In this document: one piece after another, positions 1 to 5,558 of the stretch
Layout: every line of letters starts with the position of its first letter
Position numbering within the stretch: the stretch's first letter is position 1
Assembly (NCBI GenBank): GCA_018894995.1
Contig: JAHIOZ010000070.1
Span: 1 to 8,024 of the forward strand
Source: Patescibacteria group bacterium
GTDB taxonomy: Bacteria > Patescibacteriota > Minisyncoccia > Phycocordibacterales > UBA12079
Reading direction: 5' to 3'
DNA length: 8,024 bases
The notes under the pieces: model-generated
Seen by the model: the letters and a program-made list of their open reading frames with translations, nothing else
Databases searched by the model: none
What the model was told of the DNA's origin: nothing
Translations under genes and position numbers: made by a program

Positions 1-11
1 CTTTTTTATTT

Positions 12-1139
12 CTATTTTTTTCGGCGTAAAAAGGAAGGTATCGCATCCCAAGTATCTTCGTCTTCTTCTCCACTACTTACATTTCTTTCAACAGTAGTAG
101 TTTTTCTCTCCGGAATTGAATTATTAATTTCTTTTTTTCTCTCTTCTTGAACGTTTTGAGTTTTAGCAATGGCTTGTCTCACAGTATCACCAAAACCGGT
201 TGCAATAACAGTAATTTTAATTTCGTTCTTTTTCAGTTTGTCATCTTTAACTGTTCCAAATTTAACTTTTGCTTCCGGGTCTATTGATTCGGTAATTATT
301 TGAGCGGCGGTTTGAATTTCATCCATTCTCAAATCATCTCCACCGGCGATTGTAAACAAAACTCCTTTAGCTCCGTTGATTGAAACATCAAGTAGGGGAG
401 AACTGATGGCTTTTCTGGCCGCTTCCTCGGCTCTTTTTTCTCCCGTCGCTTTTCCAATTCCCATAAGAGCTGACCCAGAGTTTTCCATAATGGCATTTAT
501 ATCCGCAAAATCAACATTGATTCTCCCTGGGGAAGTGATAAGGTCTGAAATTCCTTCTACGGCTTCTCTTAAAATTTCGTCACTCATCGCAAAAGCACTG
601 TCCACAGTTGCTCCTTTGGATGCAACACTCAAAATTCTTTCGTTGGGAATTATAATAACAGCATCCACTTCTCTTTGAAGGTCTAAAAGCCCAGATTCTG
701 CCAGTTTCATTCTTTGACTTCCTTCGAAAAAGAAAGGTTTGGTTACTACAGCAACTGTTAGAATTCCTAATTCTTTAGCTGTCTTGGCAATTACAGGGCT
801 GGCTCCGGTTCCGGTTCCTCCTCCTAAACCTCCAGTAATAAATATCATGTCAGCTCCTTTCAAAGCTTCTTGAATTTCTTCTACTGTTTCTTCCGCTGCT
901 CTTTTCCCTAAGTCTGCATTCATCCATGTCCCGAGTCCTCTGGTTAAATTTTTCCCAATATGAATTTTTTTAGTAGCTAAAGAGTGGTGCAAGTCTTGAG
1001 CATCTGTGTTTATTACAATAAATTCAACGCGACTTACTTTCGAGTTGATCATATAGTTGGTTGCGTTTTTGCCGGAACCCCCGACACCTATTACTTTGAT
1101 TCTGGCGAACGCTTCAACTTCTGTATTTATCTTTGGCAT
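12..1139 (-). CDS. ftsZ: Cell division protein FtsZ
   Basis: Tubulin-like GTPase that polymerises at mid-cell into the Z-ring, the scaffold for division. The 375-residue length is normal. Visible motifs are the N-terminal nucleotide-binding segment IGVGGSGKNA (about 17-26), the tubulin signature GGGTGTG (106-112), the T7 loop NVDFAD (208-213) whose Asp residues complete the GTPase site of the neighbouring subunit, a charged low-complexity linker (about 323-360), and the C-terminal peptide WDAIPSFLRRKK (364-375), which in other bacteria docks FtsA and other membrane tethers. The T2 loop is odd: it reads GLGTWMNADLG (68-78), where most FtsZ proteins have GLGAGGNPEIG or similar, so a bulky Trp72 replaces a small residue. 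The ATG has no Shine-Dalgarno. No ftsA lies directly upstream; the gene stands alone, divergent from scpA. It ends in TAG 11 bases from the window edge. Identity is certain; the effect of the T2 change is not known. Confidence 0.98.
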   Translation of the reverse strand: MPKINTEVEAFARIKVIGVGGSGKNATNYMINSKVSRVEFIVINTDAQDLHHSLATKKIHIGKNLTRGLGTWMNADLGKRAAEETVEEIQEALKGADMIFITGGLGGGTGTGASPVIAKTAKELGILTVAVVTKPFFFEGSQRMKLAESGLLDLQREVDAVIIIPNERILSVASKGATVDSAFAMSDEILREAVEGISDLITSPGRINVDFADINAIMENSGSALMGIGKATGEKRAEEAARKAISSPLLDVSINGAKGVLFTIAGGDDLRMDEIQTAAQIITESIDPEAKVKFGTVKDDKLKKNEIKITVIATGFGDTVRQAIAKTQNVQEERKKEINNSIPERKTTTVERNVSSGEEDEDTWDAIPSFLRRKK

Positions 1140-1180
1140 AAATATAATAATTAGGCTATTAAAAATTAAAAAAACAAATA

Positions 1181-1229
1181 GATAAACACGCTCATTTGTG
1201 CGGTTGCATTTTAAAGCGATTCGTTTATC
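1181..1229 (-). promoter_or_regulatory. Possible stem-loop in ftsZ leader
   Basis: On the minus strand GATAAAC (1229-1223) pairs with GTTTATC (1187-1181), and inside that CGCT (1218-1215) pairs with AGCG (1192-1189). The 3' side runs into a T-rich stretch (minus-strand TATTTGTTTTTTT). If transcription starts at the distal promoter near 1248, this lies within a roughly 108-nt ftsZ leader and has an attenuator-like shape. The stems are short and AT-rich, so chance pairing is possible. Confidence 0.3.
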
Positions 1230-1254
1230 AATCTACTTTGGTTTATTAGTCCTA

Positions 1255-1281
1255 ATAATAGCAAAAAAACTGGAAAATCAA
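1255..1281 (-). promoter_or_regulatory. Candidate distal promoter of ftsZ (extended -10)
   Basis: Read on the minus strand, TGC-TATTAT (1263-1255) is an extended -10 matching TATAAT at five of six positions. TTGATT (1281-1276) is a -35 candidate at a short 15-bp spacing, which an extended -10 can tolerate. Predicted start is near 1248, about 108 nt before the ATG. A weaker proximal pair, TTGTTT then TAATTA 18 bp apart just upstream of the ATG, is an alternative that would give an almost leaderless mRNA. Confidence 0.45.
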
Positions 1282-1325
1282 AAGAAGTTTTTGTGAGTTT
1301 GTTTTTTCGACATATTGAGTCATAA

Positions 1326-1348
1326 TTAAGGCTGTTCAACAGCCTTAA
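1326..1348. repeat. Palindrome, 11-bp arms
   Basis: Perfect inverted repeat TTAAGGCTGTT-C-AACAGCCTTAA with a single central base; as RNA it would be about a 9-bp stem with a TTCAA loop. A purine-rich run follows on the plus strand, so it is not a canonical intrinsic terminator in either direction. It lies midway between the two divergent promoters and could be an operator or a REP-like hairpin. Confidence 0.7.
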
Positions 1349-1369
1349 AGAAAAGAAAGAAAAGTTTTT

Positions 1370-1403
1370 AGCATTCTGGTATTCTGCAGAATACCAGAAT
1401 GCT
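1370..1403. repeat. Perfect 34-bp palindrome, no spacer
   Basis: Two 17-base arms (1370-1386 and 1387-1403) are exact reverse complements with no spacer. Each arm contains the hexamer ATTCTG twice, so the site carries four ATTCTG/CAGAAT half-sites in symmetric arrangement. It ends 38 bases upstream of the scpA -10 and has no T-run on either strand. An operator for a dimeric or tetrameric regulator, or an extrudable cruciform, fits better than a terminator. Confidence 0.8.
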
Positions 1404-1441
1404 GTTTCAAAATTATTTTAGGAATTTACGAAATTATTATG

Positions 1442-1447
1442 TATAAT
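1442..1447 (+). promoter_or_regulatory. -10 element of scpA
   Basis: Perfect TATAAT. The best -35 at 17-18 bp spacing is poor (TTAGGA, 1418-1423). Predicted start is near 1454, leaving about 14 nt before the ATG at 1468, with no Shine-Dalgarno in it. Confidence 0.6.
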
Positions 1448-1467
1448 AATACTAAATTTAATTAAAA

Positions 1468-2196
1468 ATGGAACAAAGATATCAGGTAAAAACAGAAGCT
1501 TTTGAAGGACCTTTAGGTTTGTTATTAAACTTAATTGAAAAAAGAAAGCTTTTTATAAATGATGTTTCTTTGGCTCAAATTGCTGATGATTACATCGCAT
1601 ATATAAGGAATGCCAATAATTTTTCAATCAATGACTCTTCGGATTTCATATTTGTTGCTTCAACTTTAATGTTGATTAAATCGAAATCGTTGCTTCCAAC
1701 TTTAAACTTAACTTTGGAGGAAGAAGCGAGTATTGATGATTTGGAGAAACGATTGAAAATTTATCAAAGAATTCGTGATTTGAGTGTTTTTGTAAACGAG
1801 AGATTCGGCAAGCAAATTATTTTTCCCAAAAGTGAAATAAAAAACAAAGAAATTATATTTTCTCCCGATAAACAAATCACAGCACAAAATATTTTCAGTT
1901 TGGCGGTTGGAATGATAATGAAATTGCCGAAAAAAGAAATGGTTCCAAAAAGATCCATAAAAAAAATTATAAGTTTGGAGGAAATGATTGACAGACTGAC
2001 TCAAAGAATAAAAACAAGTATGAAAATGAGCTTCAAAGAATTTTCCGGAATGGGTAAAACGGAAAGGGTAAATGTTGTCGTCAGTTTTTTGGCCATGCTA
2101 GAATTGTTTAAACAGGGGATTATTTCGATTAAACAAACCGTTAACTTTGGAGAAATTGATATGGAAAATAAAGATATAAAAGTGCCACATTATTAA
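1468..2196 (+). CDS. scpA: Segregation and condensation protein A
   Basis: Kleisin subunit of the bacterial SMC-ScpAB condensin. It bridges the two SMC heads: in the family the N-terminal helices bind the SMC neck, the C-terminal winged helix caps the other head, and the middle binds a ScpB dimer. The 242 residues are close to the usual 240-270. The diagnostic N-terminal motif is FEGPLGLLL (12-20), followed by NLIEKRKL; most homologues have Asp where this one has Gly (FEGPLDLLL). The C-terminal kleisin motif is FLAMLELFKQG (207-217), followed by QTVNFGEIDM. The ATG is preceded by an AT run without a Shine-Dalgarno, and a TATAAT lies 20 nt upstream. scpB follows 61 bases later (43 if its upstream ATG is used), so the two are probably co-transcribed. 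The smc gene is not in the window. Confidence 0.96.
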   Translation: MEQRYQVKTEAFEGPLGLLLNLIEKRKLFINDVSLAQIADDYIAYIRNANNFSINDSSDFIFVASTLMLIKSKSLLPTLNLTLEEEASIDDLEKRLKIYQRIRDLSVFVNERFGKQIIFPKSEIKNKEIIFSPDKQITAQNIFSLAVGMIMKLPKKEMVPKRSIKKIISLEEMIDRLTQRIKTSMKMSFKEFSGMGKTERVNVVVSFLAMLELFKQGIISIKQTVNFGEIDMENKDIKVPHY

Positions 2197-2211
2197 TTAA
2201 TTTTTTATCCC

Positions 2212-2226
2212 GTAACTTTATGTTAC
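2212..2226 (+). repeat. Small hairpin between scpA and scpB
   Basis: GTAAC-TTTAT-GTTAC, a 5-bp stem with a 5-nt loop just ahead of the scpB start region. There is no T-run after it, so it is not a terminator; it might tune scpB translation or be coincidental. Confidence 0.35.
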
Positions 2227-2241
2227 CGCATTACAGTATAT

Positions 2242-2246
2242 GGGAG
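2242..2246 (+). promoter_or_regulatory. Ribosome binding site choosing the scpB start
   Basis: GGGAG lies 11 nt upstream of the ATG at 2258. The spacing is slightly long, but this is one of only two recognisable Shine-Dalgarno sequences in the window and it favours 2258 over the ATG at 2240, whose last base it overlaps. Confidence 0.45.
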
Positions 2247-2257
2247 TAAAACAAATT

Positions 2258-2821
2258 ATGAATCTTAGTTCTAAAATTGAATCCATTTTATTTTTTAAAG
2301 GAGAGGCTGTTTCAACAAAACAGTTGTCGGATATTTTGGGTGTTGGGAAAGATGAGATAGAAAAAAATTTGGTTTTTTTAAAAGAGCGATTGGATGACAC
2401 GGGAATTAGACTTGTTGTGAATGAAGATAAAGTTATGTTGGGAACCTCTCCGGAAACTTATGAAATTATTGAGAAGTTGAGAAAAGAGGAATTGTCAAAA
2501 GATTTGGGAAAAGCGAGTTTGGAAACATTGTCTATTGTCTTATACAGAGGACCAATCAGAAAATCAGAAATTGACTATATCAGAGGGGTTAATTCCGCAA
2601 CTATTTTAAGGAGTTTGTTGGTGAGGGGATTAATTGAGAAAAAAAATGATGAAAAAAATCAAAGGAGTTTTCTTTATATTCCAACACTTGAGCTAATTTC
2701 ATTTTTGGGTATTTCCAGTTTGGAAGAATTGCCGGAGTTTGGAAAAGTGAAAAAAGAAATGGAAATAAAAGAGGAAGAAAAGGTTGGAGATGAAAATGAC
2801 GAAAACGAAGTTAGTGAGTAG
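2258..2821 (+). CDS. scpB: Segregation and condensation protein B
   Basis: Dimeric winged-helix partner of ScpA in the SMC condensin, which organises and segregates the chromosome. Numbered from the upstream ATG at 2240, the sequence shows tandem winged-helix domains starting at KIESILFFKGEAVS (12-25), the family motif LETLSIVLYRGPI (94-106), RGVNSATILRSLL (115-127) and RGLIEK (129-134). An acidic, lysine-rich tail (about 170-193) is typical of ScpB. I prefer the second ATG at 2258 (187 residues): family alignments begin at this point and a GGGAG sits 11 nt before it, whereas the ATG at 2240 has no Shine-Dalgarno. The stop codon lies in the first copy of a 10-bp direct repeat. The gene directly follows scpA on the same strand and very likely shares its transcript. 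Confidence 0.95.
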   Translation: MNLSSKIESILFFKGEAVSTKQLSDILGVGKDEIEKNLVFLKERLDDTGIRLVVNEDKVMLGTSPETYEIIEKLRKEELSKDLGKASLETLSIVLYRGPIRKSEIDYIRGVNSATILRSLLVRGLIEKKNDEKNQRSFLYIPTLELISFLGISSLEELPEFGKVKKEMEIKEEEKVGDENDENEVSE

Positions 2822-2835
2822 TTGGTAGTGAGTAG
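2812..2835 (+). repeat. 10-bp direct repeat over the scpB stop codon
   Basis: TAGTGAGTAG occurs at 2812-2821 and again at 2826-2835, with TTGG between them (period 14). The first copy encodes the last residues and stop of scpB. It immediately precedes the nested palindromic element. Confidence 0.7.
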
Positions 2836-2879
2836 GACGACGACAGATCCTGGACTACCACGCTATCGCTCGCAGAGAT

Positions 2880-2902
2880 GAATTTTGCCTTTGGCAAAAT
2901 TC
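2880..2902. repeat. REP-like hairpin, copy 1
   Basis: GAATTTTGCC-TTT-GGCAAAATTC, a perfect 10-bp stem with a TTT loop. The 29-base stretch 2877-2905 recurs at 5506-5534 with one mismatch, so this is a dispersed repeat and not a one-off palindrome. Confidence 0.85.
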
Positions 2903-2907
2903 GTCAA

Positions 2908-2928
2908 CGAAATGCCTTAGGCAGTTCG
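2908..2928. repeat. Second small hairpin, diverged relative of copy 1
   Basis: CGAAATGCC-TTA-GGCAGTTCG, a 9-bp stem with one mismatch (2912 against 2924). It shares the scheme CGAA...TGCC-TTN-GGCA...TTCGTC with the hairpin just upstream, suggesting duplication and divergence of one unit. Confidence 0.7.
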
Positions 2929-2937
2929 TCTTCGCGA

Positions 2938-3004
2938 GCATGACACCATTTTTTAGTTTTTTGAAAAACAAAGTTTTTCAAAAAACTAAAAAATGGTGTC
3001 ATGC
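2938..3004. repeat. Perfect 32-bp inverted repeat with AAA loop
   Basis: Arms 2938-2969 and 2973-3004 are exact reverse complements around AAA at 2970-2972. The outer third is mixed sequence (GCATGACACC) and the inner part is A/T runs. It is far longer than an intrinsic terminator and has no T-tract, but in RNA it would form a very stable hairpin that could protect the scpAB message 3' end or be cut by a double-strand RNase. Confidence 0.9.
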
Positions 3005-3109
3005 GTGGCGATCCAGCATGGCATCGTCAATTATTGATTTTAATGAGTTTGATGTTTTTTGTAAGTGTAAATAATTATCTAACAATTACCTAACAAAAAA
3101 TGACGAAAG

Positions 3110-3140
3110 TTTAAATTTATGTTATTCTACATACTATAGT
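3110..3140 (+). promoter_or_regulatory. Promoter of the carboxypeptidase gene
   Basis: TATAGT (3135-3140, five of six matches) overlaps the alternative TACTAT (3132-3137). TTTAAA (3110-3115) is a -35 candidate 16-19 bp upstream, and the same hexamer is seen ahead of mraY. The predicted start is only about 4 nt before the ATG at 3151, so the mRNA would be nearly leaderless; no Shine-Dalgarno is present. Confidence 0.45.
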
Positions 3141-3150
3141 TAAAAAACTT

Positions 3151-4098
3151 ATGAATTTTAAAGATGATAAAAAAGAAATAATTACCGCTGGTTTGATCCT
3201 CGCTGTTTTGTCAGGGATTTTTTTTGTGGCTTTTAATTATTTTAAGAACGATGAAGAAAAAGAAATTTACCCCAATGACACTATAGTTGAGGAATTAAAT
3301 AACCCTTATAAAGATTTAAGCTTGGAAGCAAAATCAGCTTTTGTTTGGGATCTCCGAGAAGGAAAAGAGCTTTACAGTTTAAACGGGGAAGCTCAGCTTC
3401 CACTGGCTTCCATCACAAAATTAATGACAGCTTTGGTTTCTTCTGAAATGGTTCCAATGGGAACTATTCTTACAATTAATAATGAAGACATAAAAGTGGA
3501 AGGGGATAGTGGCTTGTTGCTTGGAGAAAAATGGAAATTAAAAGATATTTTAAATTTTACTTTAATGTCATCATCTAACGACGGTGCGCATGCTTTAGCC
3601 TCCGTTATTGGTTTTGTCCAGCCTCGGAAAGAAAATAAAACAACAGAAGAAATGTTCGTTGATGCAATGAATGATAAAGCAAAAGAATTGGGCTTGAGCC
3701 AGACTTTCTTTTTGAATGAATCTGGGCTTGATTTGAACCGGGGTTTTGGCGGAGCTTATGGTTCAGCTAAAGATGTTGCTATTCTTATGGGTAATATTGT
3801 GGAAAATAATCCTGAAATTTTGCAGGCAACTAAATTTTTAAATTTAAATATTGGGTCAGATGAATTTGTTCATTTTGTTGAAAATACAAATAAAATAGTG
3901 GAAGTTATTCCGGGAGTTATCGGCTCAAAGACAGGATTGACTGATTTGGCTGGGGGAAATTTGGTGATTGGTTTTGATGTCGGAATTAATCATCCGATTA
4001 TAATTTCTGTTTTGGGTTCAAGTGCTGAAGGTCGTTTTAGTGATATGGAGAAATTAGTTTGGGCTAGTATGGAAAAGGTAGCACAAAATAGAAATTAA
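3151..4098 (+). CDS. D-alanyl-D-alanine carboxypeptidase (peptidase S11)
   Basis: Penicillin-binding-protein-type serine peptidase that removes the terminal D-Ala of peptidoglycan stem peptides outside the membrane, limiting cross-linking. All three active-site motifs are present in order: SITK (Ser87 nucleophile, Lys90), SSN (141-143) and KTG (260-262), the last followed by TDLAGGNL. Residues 11-30 form a hydrophobic segment after a charged start; with no clear cleavage site it is probably an uncleaved signal anchor. At 315 residues the protein has the catalytic domain only and lacks the C-terminal beta-rich domain and amphipathic helix of PBP5, consistent with N-terminal anchoring. A near-leaderless promoter and its place before mraY put it with wall synthesis. 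dacA/dacF-like is the family; I give no symbol because the paralogue cannot be fixed. An endopeptidase of the same family (PbpG-like) is a less likely alternative. Confidence 0.93.
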   Translation: MNFKDDKKEIITAGLILAVLSGIFFVAFNYFKNDEEKEIYPNDTIVEELNNPYKDLSLEAKSAFVWDLREGKELYSLNGEAQLPLASITKLMTALVSSEMVPMGTILTINNEDIKVEGDSGLLLGEKWKLKDILNFTLMSSSNDGAHALASVIGFVQPRKENKTTEEMFVDAMNDKAKELGLSQTFFLNESGLDLNRGFGGAYGSAKDVAILMGNIVENNPEILQATKFLNLNIGSDEFVHFVENTNKIVEVIPGVIGSKTGLTDLAGGNLVIGFDVGINHPIIISVLGSSAEGRFSDMEKLVWASMEKVAQNRN

Positions 4099-4135
4099 AT
4101 TTTTTAGATTTTTATCTTTGTGTGAGAAAATAAAC

Positions 4136-4163
4136 GGCGGGATACACTAACCAAAACCCCGCC
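4136..4163 (+). terminator. Weak terminator-like hairpin after the carboxypeptidase gene
   Basis: GGCGGG (4136-4141) pairs with CCCGCC (4158-4163) over a 16-nt loop, then TTTGTC. The stem is GC-rich in an AT-rich setting but the T-tract is short. It would separate the carboxypeptidase transcript from the mraY promoter just downstream. Confidence 0.4.
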
Positions 4164-4174
4164 TTTGTCAACAC

Positions 4175-4203
4175 TTTAAACTTTGGGCTTTTTGCTTTAT
4201 ACT
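4175..4203 (+). promoter_or_regulatory. Promoter of mraY
   Basis: TTTAAA (4175-4180) and TATACT (4198-4203, five of six matches) are 17 bp apart. The expected start falls at about 4210, essentially at the A of the ATG at 4211, predicting a leaderless mRNA. No Shine-Dalgarno precedes this ATG or the next one at 4217. Confidence 0.55.
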
Positions 4204-4210
4204 CATATTT

Positions 4211-5269
4211 ATGTTAATGAATGTTCTAAAAATCTTTATTCCTTGGACAACCGCTTTTTTTGTTGGAATTATTATTACTCCTTTTTTAACTCATTATTTA
4301 TACAAATATAAAATGTGGAAGAAAAAACCGGGCAAAGACGCCGGTTTGGGTGACAACAACGGAACTCCTATCTTTAATGAACTACATAAAGAAAAAGATA
4401 CCGGAACTCCTCGAATGGGGGGAATTATAATTTGGGGCAGTGTTTTGATAACGACATTTATTTTTTGGCTATTTTCATATTTATTCCCTGATATTTTGAC
4501 TCAAAAACTTGATTTTATGAGCAGAAATCAAACATGGTTGCCTTTGTTTACTCTTGTCGCAGCTTCTTTGTTGGGCTTGGTGGACGATTTTCTCGTAGTA
4601 TTCAATAGAGGCGGTTATATGGCGGGAGGAATGCCTTTGAAACTTAGAATTGGTCTTGTTTTGTTGATTGGTTTAATCGGTGGTTGGTGGTTTTATTCTA
4701 AATTAGGAGTTTCTTTGGTGGCGGTTCCTTTTAATGGTGTAATGGAATTTGGAATATTATTTATTCCATTTTTTATGTTGGTGATGTTGGCTTTATTTTC
4801 GTCCGGTGTGATAGATGGAATTGACGGTTTGTCAGGTGGCATAATGGCGACAATTTTTTCCGCTTATGCCGGTATCGCTTTTTTCCAAAATCAAATTGAC
4901 TTGGCGGCTTTTTGTGCAGTTATTGTCGGTGGAATTTTGGCGTTTCTTTGGTTTAACATTCCGCCAGCCAGATTTTATATGTCAGAAACGGGAATCTTAG
5001 GTCTCACAACAACACTTACTGTTGTGGCATTTCTTACGGGACATGTTTTTATTTTGCCAATCATTGCATTTCCTCTTTTTGCAACAGTTTTGAGTAATAT
5101 AATTCAAGTTTCTTCCAAAAAATTCAGAGGCAAAAAAGTTTTTTTGGTAGCGCCAATTCATCATCATTTTGAAGCATTAGGTTGGCCGAGTTATAAAGTA
5201 ACAATGAGATTTTGGATTATTGGGATAGTTTCGGCGATTATTGGCATGATTATCGCCTTAATTGGGTAA
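4211..5269 (+). CDS. mraY: Phospho-N-acetylmuramoyl-pentapeptide-transferase (MraY)
   Basis: Integral membrane enzyme that transfers phospho-MurNAc-pentapeptide from UDP to undecaprenyl phosphate, making lipid I on the cytoplasmic face of the membrane. The 352 residues and about ten hydrophobic segments match the family. Motifs in order: EKDTGTPRMGG (61-71), LVDDF (123-127) with the paired Asp125/Asp126, GVIDGIDGL (199-207), YMSETGILGL (256-265) and PIHHHFEALGWP (315-326). Two active-site positions are unusual. The family motif NLTDGLDGL has lost its Asn (Gly199), and the loop GDVGS or GDTGS, whose Asp (E. coli D267) binds Mg2+, is SETGI with Glu259. The His triad and the Asp pair are kept, so I expect a working but divergent enzyme; a related sugar-phosphate transferase such as WecA is less likely because of the PIHHH motif. 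It probably has its own leaderless transcript. Confidence 0.95.
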   Translation: MLMNVLKIFIPWTTAFFVGIIITPFLTHYLYKYKMWKKKPGKDAGLGDNNGTPIFNELHKEKDTGTPRMGGIIIWGSVLITTFIFWLFSYLFPDILTQKLDFMSRNQTWLPLFTLVAASLLGLVDDFLVVFNRGGYMAGGMPLKLRIGLVLLIGLIGGWWFYSKLGVSLVAVPFNGVMEFGILFIPFFMLVMLALFSSGVIDGIDGLSGGIMATIFSAYAGIAFFQNQIDLAAFCAVIVGGILAFLWFNIPPARFYMSETGILGLTTTLTVVAFLTGHVFILPIIAFPLFATVLSNIIQVSSKKFRGKKVFLVAPIHHHFEALGWPSYKVTMRFWIIGIVSAIIGMIIALIG

Positions 5270-5394
5270 TAATTCCAAAATTGGCGAAATTCTTTGTCGC
5301 CTTCGAAAAAAACTTCCTCACCGTATATCAATCAAATAAGGCTCGGAAGTTTTTTTTCTTATCTCCTCGAATTTCATCCAATTTTGGAATTATT
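5268..5394. repeat. Long interrupted hairpin starting at the mraY stop codon
   Basis: Arms 5268-5284 and 5378-5394 are perfect 17-bp complements, extended inward by GAAATTC (5286-5292)/GAATTTC (5369-5375) after a small bulge. Inside, 5306-5317 and 5345-5356 form a further 12-bp stem. The left arm begins inside the TAA of mraY. The long, interrupted symmetry resembles a decayed palindromic element. Confidence 0.8.
5306..5357 (+). terminator. Intrinsic terminator of mraY
   Basis: Within the long hairpin, ACTTCC pairs with GGAAGT and is flanked by A7 on the left and T8 on the right (5350-5357), giving a 12-bp stem with a 27-nt loop followed by CTT. The A-run/T-run layout would let it work in both directions; the big loop lowers certainty. 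Confidence 0.5.
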
Positions 5395-5421
5395 TAGAAT
5401 CTTTAAAATAATTAACTTCTT

Positions 5422-5463
5422 CGCATTAAGGGTACGATAGGTTCCTTAATGCGATTTTATTTT
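5422..5463 (+). terminator. Rho-independent terminator, plus strand
   Basis: CGCATTAAGG (5422-5431) pairs with CCTTAATGCG (5444-5453) over a 12-nt loop and runs into ATTTTATTTT. The T-tract is only on the plus strand, so it stops transcription coming from mraY. Confidence 0.7.
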
Positions 5464-5503
5464 TTGTTTTTAAGTTATTAAAATAAAACCAAACAAAGCA
5501 CAA

Positions 5504-5536
5504 ACGACGAATTTTGCCTTTGGCAAAATTCGTCGT
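5504..5536. repeat. REP-like hairpin, copy 2
   Basis: Perfect 15-bp arms (5504-5518 and 5522-5536) around TTT. The core is the same as the hairpin at 2880-2902, and 29 bases match with one difference. This copy has longer arms because its left side keeps GACG where copy 1 has GATG. Confidence 0.85.
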
Positions 5537-5558
5537 AAATGAAAATTGAAAATTGGTA

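Larger units (their letters stand above)
1140..1467. other. Divergent ftsZ/scpA control region
   Basis: This 328-base spacer has no ORF of note. From left to right it holds a nested inverted repeat in the likely ftsZ leader (1181-1229), a short palindrome TTATTAG-TC-CTAATAA (1243-1258), an extended -10 promoter candidate for ftsZ on the minus strand (1255-1281), two longer palindromes (1326-1348 and 1370-1403), and a consensus -10 for scpA (1442-1447). The arrangement of two back-to-back promoters with palindromes between them would suit shared regulation, but no regulator is identified. Confidence 0.6.
2836..3028. mobile_element. MITE-like nested palindromic element
   Basis: Imperfect terminal inverted repeats bound the element. 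The left end (2839-2863) and the reverse complement of the right end (3003-3028) share GACGA at the outside, TGGA in the middle and CCACGC at the inner edge. Inside are an inner pair GCTCGC (2868-2873)/GCGAGC (2934-2939) that encloses two related small hairpins (2880-2902 and 2908-2928), and then a perfect 32-bp hairpin (2938-3004). No ORF or target-site duplication is evident. It could be a non-autonomous mobile element, a REP/BIME-like composite, or simply a cluster of hairpins; the tandem related hairpins argue against chance. Confidence 0.5.
2822..3150. other. Gene-free spacer between scpB and the carboxypeptidase gene
   Basis: This 329-base gap holds no plausible gene. Its left two thirds are the nested palindromic element (2836-3028). 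The remaining roughly 120 bases are AT-rich and end in the promoter of the carboxypeptidase gene. Confidence 0.7.

Noticed and set aside
376..678. 100-residue open frame on the plus strand inside ftsZ
   Set aside because: It is antisense to a clear FtsZ reading frame, has no recognisable domain and is explained by codon bias of the true gene.
2836..3028. CRISPR array or integron attC site at the repeat cluster
   Set aside because: There are no regularly spaced direct repeats with unique spacers, and no attC-like R'/R'' boxes; the repeats are nested and inverted.
5212..5397. 61-residue frame overlapping the end of mraY
   Set aside because: It starts inside mraY out of frame and then runs through the long inverted repeat, with no start signal or known motif.
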